From: Candidatus Methanoperedens sp.
GTDB lineage: Archaea; Halobacteriota; Methanosarcinia; Methanosarcinales; Methanoperedenaceae
Reading direction: 5' to 3'
DNA: 50,910 nt
Assembly: GCA_027460465.1 (NCBI GenBank)
Contig: JAPZAV010000019.1
Coordinates: forward strand, 1-50,910
The translations under genes and the position numbers were made by a program. The notes under the pieces are model-generated. The model saw only the letters and a program-made list of their open reading frames with translations. It was not told where the DNA came from and did not search any database. Positions within the stretch are counted from its first letter, which is position 1; every line of letters starts with the position of its first letter. Shown one piece after another: positions 8,893 through 17,980 of the stretch.

Positions 8893-9852
8893 ATGGAAAA
8901 GAAATTAACCTTCAATGACATCGCACGCCATATATTTTCTGACGAAAAGGAATTCATAAAATTCACCAAAGCAGTTTCAGAGATAACAAAATTTTATGAG
9001 ATACCCGAAGAAGAGGAAAAGGGAAGACTATTAGATGCCAAAAGTTTCATCGAAGCTGCTGAAGGTGATTTAAAATCCGCTAAAATCTTATACGAATCTG
9101 GGATTTACCCAACTGCAATATATCATCTACAGCAAGCTGTTGAGAAATTCGTTAAGGCGTATATGATTCAGTATTTTGTGATGAATAAGAAAGACATAGA
9201 GCATTACGTCAAACATGATTCACCGAAAGCATTTTTTAGGCTTATTGAGCGATTTAAAAATATTTTGAGTATAAATTTTTCAATTCTTGAAAAAGCTGAC
9301 ATATTTGATTCCCAAATACCAAAAATCTCAATTCAGGAGGCTCATCATCTTGAAAATGCATTAAAAGTAAGCAAACAACAGATAGCTAAAATGAATTCTA
9401 AAGACATTGATAACAAAATAAATTTAGCATATAAATCACTTGATATTTATGAAAATCAGGGAAATCAAGAAATAATAAAAGCTAAAGTAGCAGATTTTCT
9501 TGCAACCTTTAGACAAGAATTGACTGAAATTGAAGTTTCAAACAGGGATCAGAGACGTATCAGTGAAGCTATAGCGATTATTGATAAAGTTAGAGAAAAG
9601 TTGGATGGCACTTTTTTCATAACTTTAAGACATCATTCAAACATTTCTGCATTGTATATACTTTCCCTAATAACGTATCCCCATGTAACATTTGCAAGGT
9701 ATCCAAATAGTTTTCTACCTCCTGATAAGTATGATATGAACCTTGGAATAGTCCAGTGTTTTGGTAAAATTACTGATTTATTGGATAAAATAGTTATTTC
9801 TTGGAAAATCGATTTGTCGCAAGATAAGACTCTAAATCAAGGAGAGGAGTGA
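8893..9852 (+). CDS. HEPN domain-containing protein with uncharacterised C-terminal domain
   Basis: LLDAKSFIEAAEGDLKSAKILYESGIYPTAIYHLQQAVEKFVKAYMIQ is a HEPN signature. Confidence 0.8.
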   Translation: MEKKLTFNDIARHIFSDEKEFIKFTKAVSEITKFYEIPEEEEKGRLLDAKSFIEAAEGDLKSAKILYESGIYPTAIYHLQQAVEKFVKAYMIQYFVMNKKDIEHYVKHDSPKAFFRLIERFKNILSINFSILEKADIFDSQIPKISIQEAHHLENALKVSKQQIAKMNSKDIDNKINLAYKSLDIYENQGNQEIIKAKVADFLATFRQELTEIEVSNRDQRRISEAIAIIDKVREKLDGTFFITLRHHSNISALYILSLITYPHVTFARYPNSFLPPDKYDMNLGIVQCFGKITDLLDKIVISWKIDLSQDKTLNQGEE

Positions 9853-9856
9853 AAAT

Positions 9857-10036
9857 ATGGGTTCAGGCTGGCACTTCATGCCTGCTGACGAGCATGAGAT
9901 AAAAATCCCCCTCCCCCCTCTCCCCGAACAGCGCCGCATCGCCGAGATACTGAGCGCCGCTGACAGGAAGCTGGAGATAGTGAAGAAGGGGCTTATGAAC
10001 GAGCTGCTGACGGGAGGGAAGAGAGTGAGGGTATGA
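9857..10036 (+). pseudogene. Second hsdR-like / hsdS 3'-end chimeric fragment
   Basis: MGSGWHFMPADEHE resembles HsdR KGWRFVPANELE; then IKIPLPPLPEQRRIAEILSAADRKLE-IVKKGLMNELLTGGKRVRV with an internal deletion of about 33 bp relative to the other copies. Confidence 0.75.
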
Positions 10037-10085
10037 TACGATTTATGAACCATGGAATACAAAAAATATATCAAAGAAAAAATTT

Positions 10086-10149
10086 GCAGCACCTAAAAGC
10101 ACTGGAACGTGCACCTCATGGTACACTGGCTTTTAGGTCTTACCTGCTA
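10086..10149. repeat. 64-bp structured hairpin element H, copy 2
   Basis: gcagcacctaaaagcactggaacgtgcacctcatggtacactggcttttaggtcttacctgcta; two substitutions versus copy 1. Confidence 0.75.
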
Positions 10150-10200
10150 ATGATAGACTTTAAAGTGCAATAAAGCTTTGGCAGTCTTAAAGCACTATGA

Positions 10201-10226
10201 TGGAACAAATATGTTACATATGGAAC
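10201..10226. promoter_or_regulatory. Orphan copy of the MNT-start operator-like element
   Basis: tggaacaaatatgttacatatggaac, 1 mismatch to 7536-7561, but no MNT ORF follows. Confidence 0.5.
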
Positions 10227-10324
10227 AATGTTGATACTTCGGGACTTTATGGGATTGAAATGTATGCTGGAAAAATAAAACAAAATAGAAATGATTATCA
10301 ATAAACCGGTTTAGAAATAAAATC

Positions 10325-10813
10325 ATGAATCCATATTTAAGAAATGAAAGTGAAGCAGAAGAGTTTGACAATACTGTCGATGTTGCCTTGAAGTTATTTG
10401 CAAGAAGTAAAAAAAGACGCCAGATGGCTGAAAATTATCTCCTGACATTAGGAATAAAATCAGTCAGACCCATTGCATACACAATTGAACTTGCACTCTG
10501 GGATAAAAGCATGTCAGACGATGATATAAATGAACGCGCCGAAGATGTTTCTGACATAATTCTTCAAATAGGAACTGATGCGCTCCCCGATCTTAATTAT
10601 CTTGCAATAAATGGAAGCTGCAACATGTATGTGAACGATTGGGCGCAGGAGTTGATATTCAAGGTCATGGGTTTAGATGGTGATGAGAAGCAAAAGATTT
10701 GTCATCATTTCGGATGGTTATTAATTCCAGAAGAAGATAGCAATTTAAGGATTTGTCCTCTATGCCATTCCAGGTTTACAGCAGGTCAAGAACCTGAACA
10801 CGGTGATGAATAA
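10325..10813 (+). CDS. Hypothetical protein (helical, C-terminal CPLC zinc-binding-like motif)
   Basis: Stop overlaps the next ATG; RICPLCHSRF near C-terminus. Confidence 0.75.
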   Translation: MNPYLRNESEAEEFDNTVDVALKLFARSKKRRQMAENYLLTLGIKSVRPIAYTIELALWDKSMSDDDINERAEDVSDIILQIGTDALPDLNYLAINGSCNMYVNDWAQELIFKVMGLDGDEKQKICHHFGWLLIPEEDSNLRICPLCHSRFTAGQEPEHGDE

Positions 10814-11571
10814 TGTCAGGAAAAATCCTGGTGCCTGCTGACTTGCAGGAAATATGCATCCTTTTTGAAGACTCTTCATGCGAACACAGAGGTTACCTTG
10901 ATCTAAAAACTGGTGAGATCATCCAGATTTTTGATGATATCATGGACACTGAGGAGAAGCAAGAACTTGATGACAAAGTGGATGAAGGATCAGGAGAGCG
11001 TTATATTGCCATCCCGAATGCTGAATCATATGAGGGCTACCAGGATATGGAGGATTTTATTGAGACAGTAAAGGATGTAAAACATAAAGAAAAACTTTAT
11101 AATTCAATATCCAGGAAAGGCGCTTTCAGGCGGTTTAAAGATGTGCTGAACTCTTATCCGAAAGAGAGAGAAAGATGGTTCAAGTTCAAGGATGAGAAGG
11201 TTATGGAGCGTGTAAATGAATGGCTTGAGGAGGAAGGGATCGAGATAATACCTCAAAAATTTATTGAGATCAGGGAAGTATCATTCCGCGAGATCAGTGA
11301 GTCAACTGAAATAGAAGAATCATGGAAAGGTTTTGGCGCAAGAGGATGCCTGAAATGTGATAGCGAAGATGGATTCAAAGAGAGATATTTTGTCATATCA
11401 AGATGTCCCGATGGTGAAGAAGAAGAGCATTGGCTTGACGAGACAATGAAAAAGAGATATGGTGTTAAGCATTATGGGATCATAGCGGGAATTTTTAATG
11501 ATAGCAGGGGACCTATCAACTCGGCAGTATGCGGGAAATGTGGCTCTCATGATATTTTCTTTGATTTATAA
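10813..11571 (+). CDS. UPF0158-like protein with additional C-terminal Zn-ribbon-like region
   Basis: DLQEICILFEDSSCEHRGYLDLKTGEII...RYIAIPNAESYEGYQDMEDFIETV...FRRFKDVLNSYPKERERWFKFKDEKVMERVNEWLEEEGIEII is UPF0158-like; C-terminal CGKCGSHDI. Confidence 0.8.
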   Translation: MSGKILVPADLQEICILFEDSSCEHRGYLDLKTGEIIQIFDDIMDTEEKQELDDKVDEGSGERYIAIPNAESYEGYQDMEDFIETVKDVKHKEKLYNSISRKGAFRRFKDVLNSYPKERERWFKFKDEKVMERVNEWLEEEGIEIIPQKFIEIREVSFREISESTEIEESWKGFGARGCLKCDSEDGFKERYFVISRCPDGEEEEHWLDETMKKRYGVKHYGIIAGIFNDSRGPINSAVCGKCGSHDIFFDL

Positions 11572-11583
11572 TCAGGTGACAAA

Positions 11584-12465
11584 ATGAGATTATCAAAAGA
11601 TGATACCGATCTTTTTTACAAACTGAACTGGTCGCTTCTATTCTATGTAAATAAGAAACATCCTGTTATTCAGGGAATAAATACACCCGACTTTAAAAAC
11701 CAGGATATCGGTAAAATTGCAGAAATTCATGAAATAATTCATTCTAATCCAGGATTGATTGATGCATTTTGTGCCGAGAATCCGTTTAATTTCAATCAAG
11801 AAGAGCTTGACATAATTCAAAGCTGGAAAAATTTTGTAAAGGGCAGGTTTTTCATAGTTACGCATTTAAAAAACTATACCGTCTTTTTAAAAGAAGATGA
11901 GCTGAGAGCTTATGGAGTCCTCGGATTGATCGATGAAATTGAAGATATTACACCCTCTTATTTGCCTTCGCTTGTTGGTACTGTTCTTCTGCCTTTCAAA
12001 GGTAAGATAATTCATTTCGGGCTTTTCCAGTTTTGTAATATTCACTTCGGAAGAGGTATTAAGAGGGATATTCAGGCAGAATACCAGAAAGCAAAAAGCA
12101 AGTTCGGAATCATGCTCTCCCTGGATACTCCGATTAGCGAGAAGAAAGAATCTGACGAAGAATTGCTCAGGTTTTATGTCAAGAACGAAGATAACAGGGC
12201 AGAATATTGGGATGAAATCAAACAACTCCTTGGAAAAAATCCTTTACTTTTTAAAATTTATTATCAGGAGATCGGCAAGTCAAACTCCAGAAAAGTGAAA
12301 AAGAGATTATCAAAGATAGGGATTACATCAAGGTGGTTTGCAATTTTTGAAGATATTATTATTGCGTCAGGAAATACTGAGCAAGAAGTGAGAGCGCAGG
12401 TAGAGAGTATTTTTCAAGAAAATGAAAGAAATTATGTCTATATATTCAGGTATGTCAATAAATGA
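11584..12465 (+). CDS. Hypothetical protein
   Basis: Intact 293-aa ORF in operon context (MRLSKDDTDLFYKLNWSLLFYVNKK...). Confidence 0.75.
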   Translation: MRLSKDDTDLFYKLNWSLLFYVNKKHPVIQGINTPDFKNQDIGKIAEIHEIIHSNPGLIDAFCAENPFNFNQEELDIIQSWKNFVKGRFFIVTHLKNYTVFLKEDELRAYGVLGLIDEIEDITPSYLPSLVGTVLLPFKGKIIHFGLFQFCNIHFGRGIKRDIQAEYQKAKSKFGIMLSLDTPISEKKESDEELLRFYVKNEDNRAEYWDEIKQLLGKNPLLFKIYYQEIGKSNSRKVKKRLSKIGITSRWFAIFEDIIIASGNTEQEVRAQVESIFQENERNYVYIFRYVNK

Positions 12466-12986
12466 AATCTGCTGAACTGAAAAAGACCCTTGAACGGTTT
12501 GATAAGAAAGAGCTTATCCAACTAATCACTGAGCTTGCCAAGCTAAAAAAATACAACATGGAATGGCTTGAAATAGAATTCCAGAGACCTGATGAGCTTC
12601 CGGAGTTACTTGAATATTATAAGAAGAAGATTTCAAGAGCTCTGGATTCAAATGATTTTACGGCAGCCAATAAAGCCATCAGCGATTTTAAAAAAGCCTC
12701 GCCTGACAGGGAAAAACTGATCGACCTCATGATATATTATGTGGAACAGGGGACAGAAATCACTCTTGACTGCGGAGATATGTATGAGGACTTTTATACA
12801 AAGCTGGAAAATGTTTACATAGATGCAATAAAACTGCTGAATGAATGGGGTGATACAAAACTTATTGAAAAATTCAGACCGAGGATGGAGACACTTATTA
12901 ATAAAACGGAGGATGTTGGATGGGGATATCATGACGTTCTTTGGGATTGGTATGATGAACTGGGAATATCAGAAAAAGAGGAATAA
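12462..12986 (+). CDS. Hypothetical protein, DUF6155-like
   Basis: Pattern KKELIQLITELAKLKKYNMEWLE...YYKKKISRAL...DVGWGYHDVLWDWYDELG; ATGA overlap with upstream stop. Confidence 0.7.
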   Translation: MKSAELKKTLERFDKKELIQLITELAKLKKYNMEWLEIEFQRPDELPELLEYYKKKISRALDSNDFTAANKAISDFKKASPDREKLIDLMIYYVEQGTEITLDCGDMYEDFYTKLENVYIDAIKLLNEWGDTKLIEKFRPRMETLINKTEDVGWGYHDVLWDWYDELGISEKEE

Positions 12987-12989
12987 AAT

Positions 12990-13997
12990 ATGAACACCCA
13001 TAAATACGACGACTTAGCAGATTTTATAAATGAAGAAACTGATTTTTTTTGGGATTATATAAAAGATGATCTCCCCGAATATCCAACAGAAGCGCTGATA
13101 GATATAATGGTCGGACTTGGGCTTTATGTAAATAAAAAGCTTGCATGCGAGATAGCAAAAAGGGATGATGCTGTTTTCTATCTCAGGAAATTGTTACAAT
13201 ACGGCAAACACTGGCGCGATAATGGCCCCGGAAGCGGTTGGTCTCCATTACATGCCATACATATACTTGCGCTCATAAAGAGCACAGAAGCATTTGAGCT
13301 TTTGCTGGATATTATTCGATATCATGAAGATGATTTGAGTGACTGGGTGACAGAAGATGCAGCAAGCCTGCTGGTGGCGTTCGGGGAAGATTTCATAGAA
13401 CCTATAAAGGATTTTACAAATGATGAAACCCTTGAAACTTTTGCAAGATCAGCAGCAACTTCTGCTCTTGCAGCATTGGGGAAAAAATTTCCACATCATC
13501 AAAATGACATCAAGAAGCATTTGACAGAGCTGTTAAAAACCACTCATGATGGCACCTTTGCAGGTCTTGTTGCACATGATCTTGCCTCATTCCATGATCC
13601 TTCTGTAATTCCTGATATCCGCAGGGCATTTGAGGATGGAATAATTGATGATCCTTATATTCCGGAGGATGAAGTTGTAGCTGCTATAAATGGCGTTTTC
13701 TCTGATATGGATGCAAGAGATTTCAAGAGAAATACCGCAGATCCGCTTAACCATTTCTCACGGGAGAATATTGAACACCTGCATATGATAAACTATGAAG
13801 AAGATGATGGAGACGAGGAAGATGAAGATGATGGTGAATTTGAAGACGAAATTGACTCTGTACTAAAAGATGATTATTCTGAACCTGCGATGGAGGAAAT
13901 CAAACCTAAAGAAAAAAAGATCGGAAGAAACGAACTATGCCCCTGCGGTTCAGGAAAAAAATACAAGAAATGCTGCATGGGCAAGGAGAAATCATAA
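12990..13997 (+). CDS. HEAT-like repeat / DUF1186-like protein with C-terminal SEC-C motif
   Basis: Helical repeats, acidic linker [17 protein letters not shown]-terminal [21 protein letters not shown]. Confidence 0.85.
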   Translation: MNTHKYDDLADFINEETDFFWDYIKDDLPEYPTEALIDIMVGLGLYVNKKLACEIAKRDDAVFYLRKLLQYGKHWRDNGPGSGWSPLHAIHILALIKSTEAFELLLDIIRYHEDDLSDWVTEDAASLLVAFGEDFIEPIKDFTNDETLETFARSAATSALAALGKKFPHHQNDIKKHLTELLKTTHDGTFAGLVAHDLASFHDPSVIPDIRRAFEDGIIDDPYIPEDEVVAAINGVFSDMDARDFKRNTADPLNHFSRENIEHLHMINYEEDDGDEEDEDDGEFEDEIDSVLKDDYSEPAMEEIKPKEKKIGRNELCPCGSGKKYKKCCMGKEKS

Positions 13998-14002
13998 GAC
14001 CC

Positions 14003-17000
14003 ATGCCAAAGTTCACTGAAAAATCCCTTGTCGAAGATTACATCCTTGAAAAACTCATGGAAAAAGGCTGGCGTTTCGTGCCCGCTAACGAGCTTGAGAG
14101 GGAGAGCTTCAGCGAACCCCTGCTGCTCAATAATCTTGTAAGGGCGATAAAGAGGTTGAATGCAGACAAAGGGATCGGGGACGAGGAATTAAAACATGTC
14201 CTGAATGAACTGAAGCTTAAAGGCTCCGGGAATGAGGGGCTTAAGCAAATCCTCGATTATCTCAAGTTCGGCGTGCCCATAAAGTTTGAAAAGGAGCGAG
14301 TGGTGAAATATGTCAGGCTTTTTGATTTTGAAGAAGTGGATAATAACGAATTCATCGTGAGCAGGCAGGTGGTCTATCACGGAAGGGATGATATCCGAAC
14401 CGACATAATGCTCCATATAAATGGCATTCCTCTTGTGGAAATCGAATGCAAGAACCCCGCAAGCTTCTCTGAAAACTGGTTTGATGCATACAAACAGATA
14501 AAAGACTATGAAAAAACGGTTCCGGAACTTTACAAATATGTCCAGATAGGCATAGCAGCAGAGCAGACCGCCATGTACTTCCCTATTGTCCCATGGCAGG
14601 AAGAGATCAAAGTCAATCAGTGGAAGGAAGAAGAAAAAGACCCCATCGATTCTGCTATTGAAATGCTATCAAAGGACACATTACTTGATATCATCCGCAA
14701 TTTCATGTTCTTCAGGGTGGAGATGGGAAATGCCACGAAAGTTATCGCCAGATACATGCAGTACAGGGCAGCCAGAAAAATCGTGAACAGGGTATCGGCA
14801 AACCTGAAAGGAGAGGACGAAAAGAATAAAGGGTTGATCTGGCACTGGCAGGGGTCGGGCAAGACGCTCACCATGATATTTGCAGCCCACAAACTGTATC
14901 ACTTAAAGAGCCTTGAAAACCCTTCTATCTTTTTCATTGTGGACAGGATTGAACTTGAAGAGCAACTCTATACTGAATTTAACTCGCTTGATATAGTGAA
15001 ACCTGAGATAATAGGTTCCATCCACGAATTGAGAAAGGTTCTGAAACACGATGAAGGAAAAGGCAAGCGGGGCATAATGATAACCCTGATACACAAGTTC
15101 AGGGTTGAAGAACTGAGCGAATTACAGAAAGAACTGGAAGAACTTTCAATTCAAAAAGAAACAATTCTGACCAGAAAGAACGTCGTAGCATTCATCGATG
15201 AAGGGCACAGGAGCCAGTATGGAACCATGGCCGGACAGATGAAAAAAATCCTGAAAGTAGCCTTCTTCTTTTCACTGACAGGAACCCCAATCTCTAAAAG
15301 AGGAAAGGACACCTATCTGGAATTCAGCTATCCGCCAGAAGAAAAATATCTTGATAGGTACTTCATTACGGACTCTATTCATGATGGATTCACAGTAAAA
15401 CTTGTTTATCAGCCAAGACTGGAAAAGGAAGTTCACCTGAAAAAAGATATGCTTGAGACATTCCTTGAAGTGGAATTTGAAGAACTTTCTGATGATATAA
15501 GGGACAGGGTCGAAGAGGGAGTCAAGAAGCGGCTCAATGCCATTAACATGTTCCTTGAAAATCCTAAAAGGATCGAGTTGATTGCCAAGGATATAGCAGA
15601 GCACTTCAAAGAAAATGTTGATGGAACGTTCAAGGCTATAGTGGTTGCAGCCAGCCGGAAATCTTGCGCCTATTACAAAGAAGCACTGGATAAGTGGCTG
15701 CCGAAAGAATACTCCGAAGTCGTCATGACCTATAATGAAAGGAGTGATACTCAGGTCATACAGCACAGGATCACCGAAGCAAAGGCTCGATACGGCGAGA
15801 AGGATATGGATGAGATTCGGAAGGAAGTTGTTGAGAAATTCAAAGAAGAAGAGTATCCAAAGATTCTGATTGTCACTGACATGTTATTGACTGGCTTTGA
15901 TGCGCCAATTCTCCAGACCATGTACCTTGATAAGCCATTAAAAGAACACCGTCTTCTCCAGGCGATAGCAAGGACAAACAGACCCTATAAAGGAATAAAA
16001 GAAGCTGGAGTAATATTAGACTATATAGGTATATTAAAAGAATTTAAGCGAGCTTTTGAATTATACAGCGAAGAAGAAATTAAAGGTGCGCTCTCAGGGA
16101 TGAATAGTCTGAGAGAAGACTTTAATATTCTCCTTGATGGTTTACTTGCGCTATTTTCCGATATTCCAAAAGATAACTATGACAGGCAGACAATGCTTAG
16201 AGCCATTGAAGTTCTCACAACAGATGAAGAGAATAGCAAAAGATTCCTGGAAGATTACGGGGAACTCAGGAAAATCTTTGAGCTTTTAGGACCTGCTGAA
16301 ATCAAAGTTGAACGATTCTCTGACTTTAAATGGATCTCTGGCATCTTTACATTTTATATGAATACTGTTTTGCAGAGCCAGCTTGGACATGAGATGTATG
16401 TCCAGAAATATTTCGAAAAGACTTTAAAATATGTTCACAGGACAACTGAACTTGAAAATCTGCGAAAGGATCTGCCTGTGATCAGTTTTGACGAGAATTA
16501 TCTCATGGAGCTGGAAGAAAAGAGCAAGAGCAAAGAAGAAAAAGCTGCAAGCATTGTATTTACATTGAACAGGCTGGTTTTGGTAGAAAAGCACAAAAAT
16601 CCAGTTTATGAATCCCTGACAGATAAAGTGGAGAGGATTTTAAAACTCTGGAAAGATAAAACCAGGGATTTTGAAAGAATTTACGCCGAAGGGATAGAAG
16701 TATTTAAGAAAATTGAGAAACTCTCTCAAAGGCAAAAGGAATTAGGTTTTTCTGACATGGAATATTCCTTGCTTCTGAATTTAGAAAAGAACTTCGGAGA
16801 AGATAGCGAATTTATACAAGATGTCAGAGAACTATCTGATGGATTACGAGATCATATTTTTAACAATTGGGCGGTACAGCAAACAGCAAGAAAAAATGTT
16901 GAAAGGGGAGTCCGCCGCTTTGTACGCAGGTATGTTAAAAGACATGGGCTGAAGCTTAACGAGCTTGATAGTCTTTATCAGAATTTAATGGAAAATGTGG

Positions 17001-17023
17001 AAAACTATGGGAAAGCTAGTTAG
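14003..17023 (+). CDS. hsdR: Type I restriction endonuclease subunit HsdR
   Basis: MPKFTEKSLVEDYILEKLMEKGWRF; ECKNP; WHWQGSGKTLTMIFAAHKL; DEGHRSQYG; SLTGTPI. Track start 13937 lies inside the preceding gene; MPKFTEK at 14003 is likelier. Confidence 0.96.
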   Translation: MPKFTEKSLVEDYILEKLMEKGWRFVPANELERESFSEPLLLNNLVRAIKRLNADKGIGDEELKHVLNELKLKGSGNEGLKQILDYLKFGVPIKFEKERVVKYVRLFDFEEVDNNEFIVSRQVVYHGRDDIRTDIMLHINGIPLVEIECKNPASFSENWFDAYKQIKDYEKTVPELYKYVQIGIAAEQTAMYFPIVPWQEEIKVNQWKEEEKDPIDSAIEMLSKDTLLDIIRNFMFFRVEMGNATKVIARYMQYRAARKIVNRVSANLKGEDEKNKGLIWHWQGSGKTLTMIFAAHKLYHLKSLENPSIFFIVDRIELEEQLYTEFNSLDIVKPEIIGSIHELRKVLKHDEGKGKRGIMITLIHKFRVEELSELQKELEELSIQKETILTRKNVVAFIDEGHRSQYGTMAGQMKKILKVAFFFSLTGTPISKRGKDTYLEFSYPPEEKYLDRYFITDSIHDGFTVKLVYQPRLEKEVHLKKDMLETFLEVEFEELSDDIRDRVEEGVKKRLNAINMFLENPKRIELIAKDIAEHFKENVDGTFKAIVVAASRKSCAYYKEALDKWLPKEYSEVVMTYNERSDTQVIQHRITEAKARYGEKDMDEIRKEVVEKFKEEEYPKILIVTDMLLTGFDAPILQTMYLDKPLKEHRLLQAIARTNRPYKGIKEAGVILDYIGILKEFKRAFELYSEEEIKGALSGMNSLREDFNILLDGLLALFSDIPKDNYDRQTMLRAIEVLTTDEENSKRFLEDYGELRKIFELLGPAEIKVERFSDFKWISGIFTFYMNTVLQSQLGHEMYVQKYFEKTLKYVHRTTELENLRKDLPVISFDENYLMELEEKSKSKEEKAASIVFTLNRLVLVEKHKNPVYESLTDKVERILKLWKDKTRDFERIYAEGIEVFKKIEKLSQRQKELGFSDMEYSLLLNLEKNFGEDSEFIQDVRELSDGLRDHIFNNWAVQQTARKNVERGVRRFVRRYVKRHGLKLNELDSLYQNLMENVENYGKAS

Positions 17024-17567
17024 AATCAGTGATTCAACCATAAACTGCGAAATAGTTCATCGAAACATAAAATATCCAAGGCTAGAATTCAAAACTGGTA
17101 AACTGTTACTCGTTCTGCCAATAGATCATAGAGATTATAATAACCTTATAGAGAAACATCAAGATTGGATATTCAAGCGAAGTTCTGAGATTGTCGCAGC
17201 ATTAGAGAAGGCGCAAAAGAAAGAACTTAATTTGAAAAGAACAGATGAAGAGCTCAAGAAGTCAATATACTCTATTGTTGATGAAGTCTCTTCTGATTTA
17301 AAAATTAATATAAACAACATATATTTTAGGAAAATGAAATCAAAATGGGGGAGCTGCAGTCCTAATAAGAATCTTACAATTAATACCCTTTTGAAATACT
17401 TACCTGAGAATTTAATTGAATATGTGATTTTTCATGAAATGGTTCATTTGATTGAAAGGAAACACAATAAGCTTTTCTGGAAGTTTATAGCTACTAAATT
17501 CGATAATTATGAAGAAAAAGAAAAAGAACTCTTCGAATATTGGTTTTTGATACAGAAAAAAATATAA
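17007..17567 (+). CDS. YgjP-like/DUF45 M48-type metallopeptidase
   Basis: KMKSKWGSCSPNKNLTINTLLKYLPENLIEYVIFHEMVHLIERKHNKLFW (HExxH). Confidence 0.9.
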   Translation: MGKLVRISDSTINCEIVHRNIKYPRLEFKTGKLLLVLPIDHRDYNNLIEKHQDWIFKRSSEIVAALEKAQKKELNLKRTDEELKKSIYSIVDEVSSDLKININNIYFRKMKSKWGSCSPNKNLTINTLLKYLPENLIEYVIFHEMVHLIERKHNKLFWKFIATKFDNYEEKEKELFEYWFLIQKKI

Positions 17568-17819
17568 ATAAAAAATCAGAAACATCCAGATCAAGAACAT
17601 TTCTCAACTTAATTCTTATCCATTGTGAGTATTAATCTGCAATCAGCAATCAGTGATGTTAAGTTTGTGCGTGTGGAAGCATCCTTGGTGATGCATAAGA
17701 ATTCATACTATGTATATGTGACATGAGCATCCTCATCTATCCTGAGAGACTCATTTAAATTTAATCCATTGATCTGACTTCGATTTCTTTCACTTTTTTG
17801 AAGTGCCCAGTTCTTCTCC

Positions 17820-17963
17820 TCATTTTTCTTCCCATTCACTTCGCATTTTACGCTGGTGCTCCAGACCCTCACCAAAAATCCCTTTTCCAAGACCCATCAG
17901 ATTGGCCACAGGGTTCCTGGGAGCTTTTCTGAGCACTACTTTCTCATCTTCACATATATCCAT
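17820..17963 (-). CDS. Small ORF, possible AbrB/VapB-type antitoxin C-terminal remnant
   Basis: MDICEDEKVVLRKAPRNPVANLMGLGKGIFGEGLEHQRKMRSEWEEK; below the track length cutoff; 18 nt downstream of the ACAD stop on the same strand. Confidence 0.4.
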   Translation of the reverse strand: MDICEDEKVVLRKAPRNPVANLMGLGKGIFGEGLEHQRKMRSEWEEK

Positions 17964-17980
17964 TCATTCTCTGCATCTTC

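Noticed and set aside
6261-10036. Invertible hsdS shufflon (phase-variable specificity)
   Set aside because: All hsdS fragments are in the same orientation, no alternative TRDs are present in the fragments, and no site-specific recombinase gene is visible; direct-repeat deletion is more plausible.
10240-10262. CRISPR-like ctttatgggattgaaatg
   Set aside because: Single occurrence, no spaced repeats and no cas genes.
17590-17980. tRNA or stable RNA in the 17.6-18.0 kb intergenic region
   Set aside because: No cloverleaf or TPsiC-like consensus found by eye; only a small minus-strand ORF is supportable.
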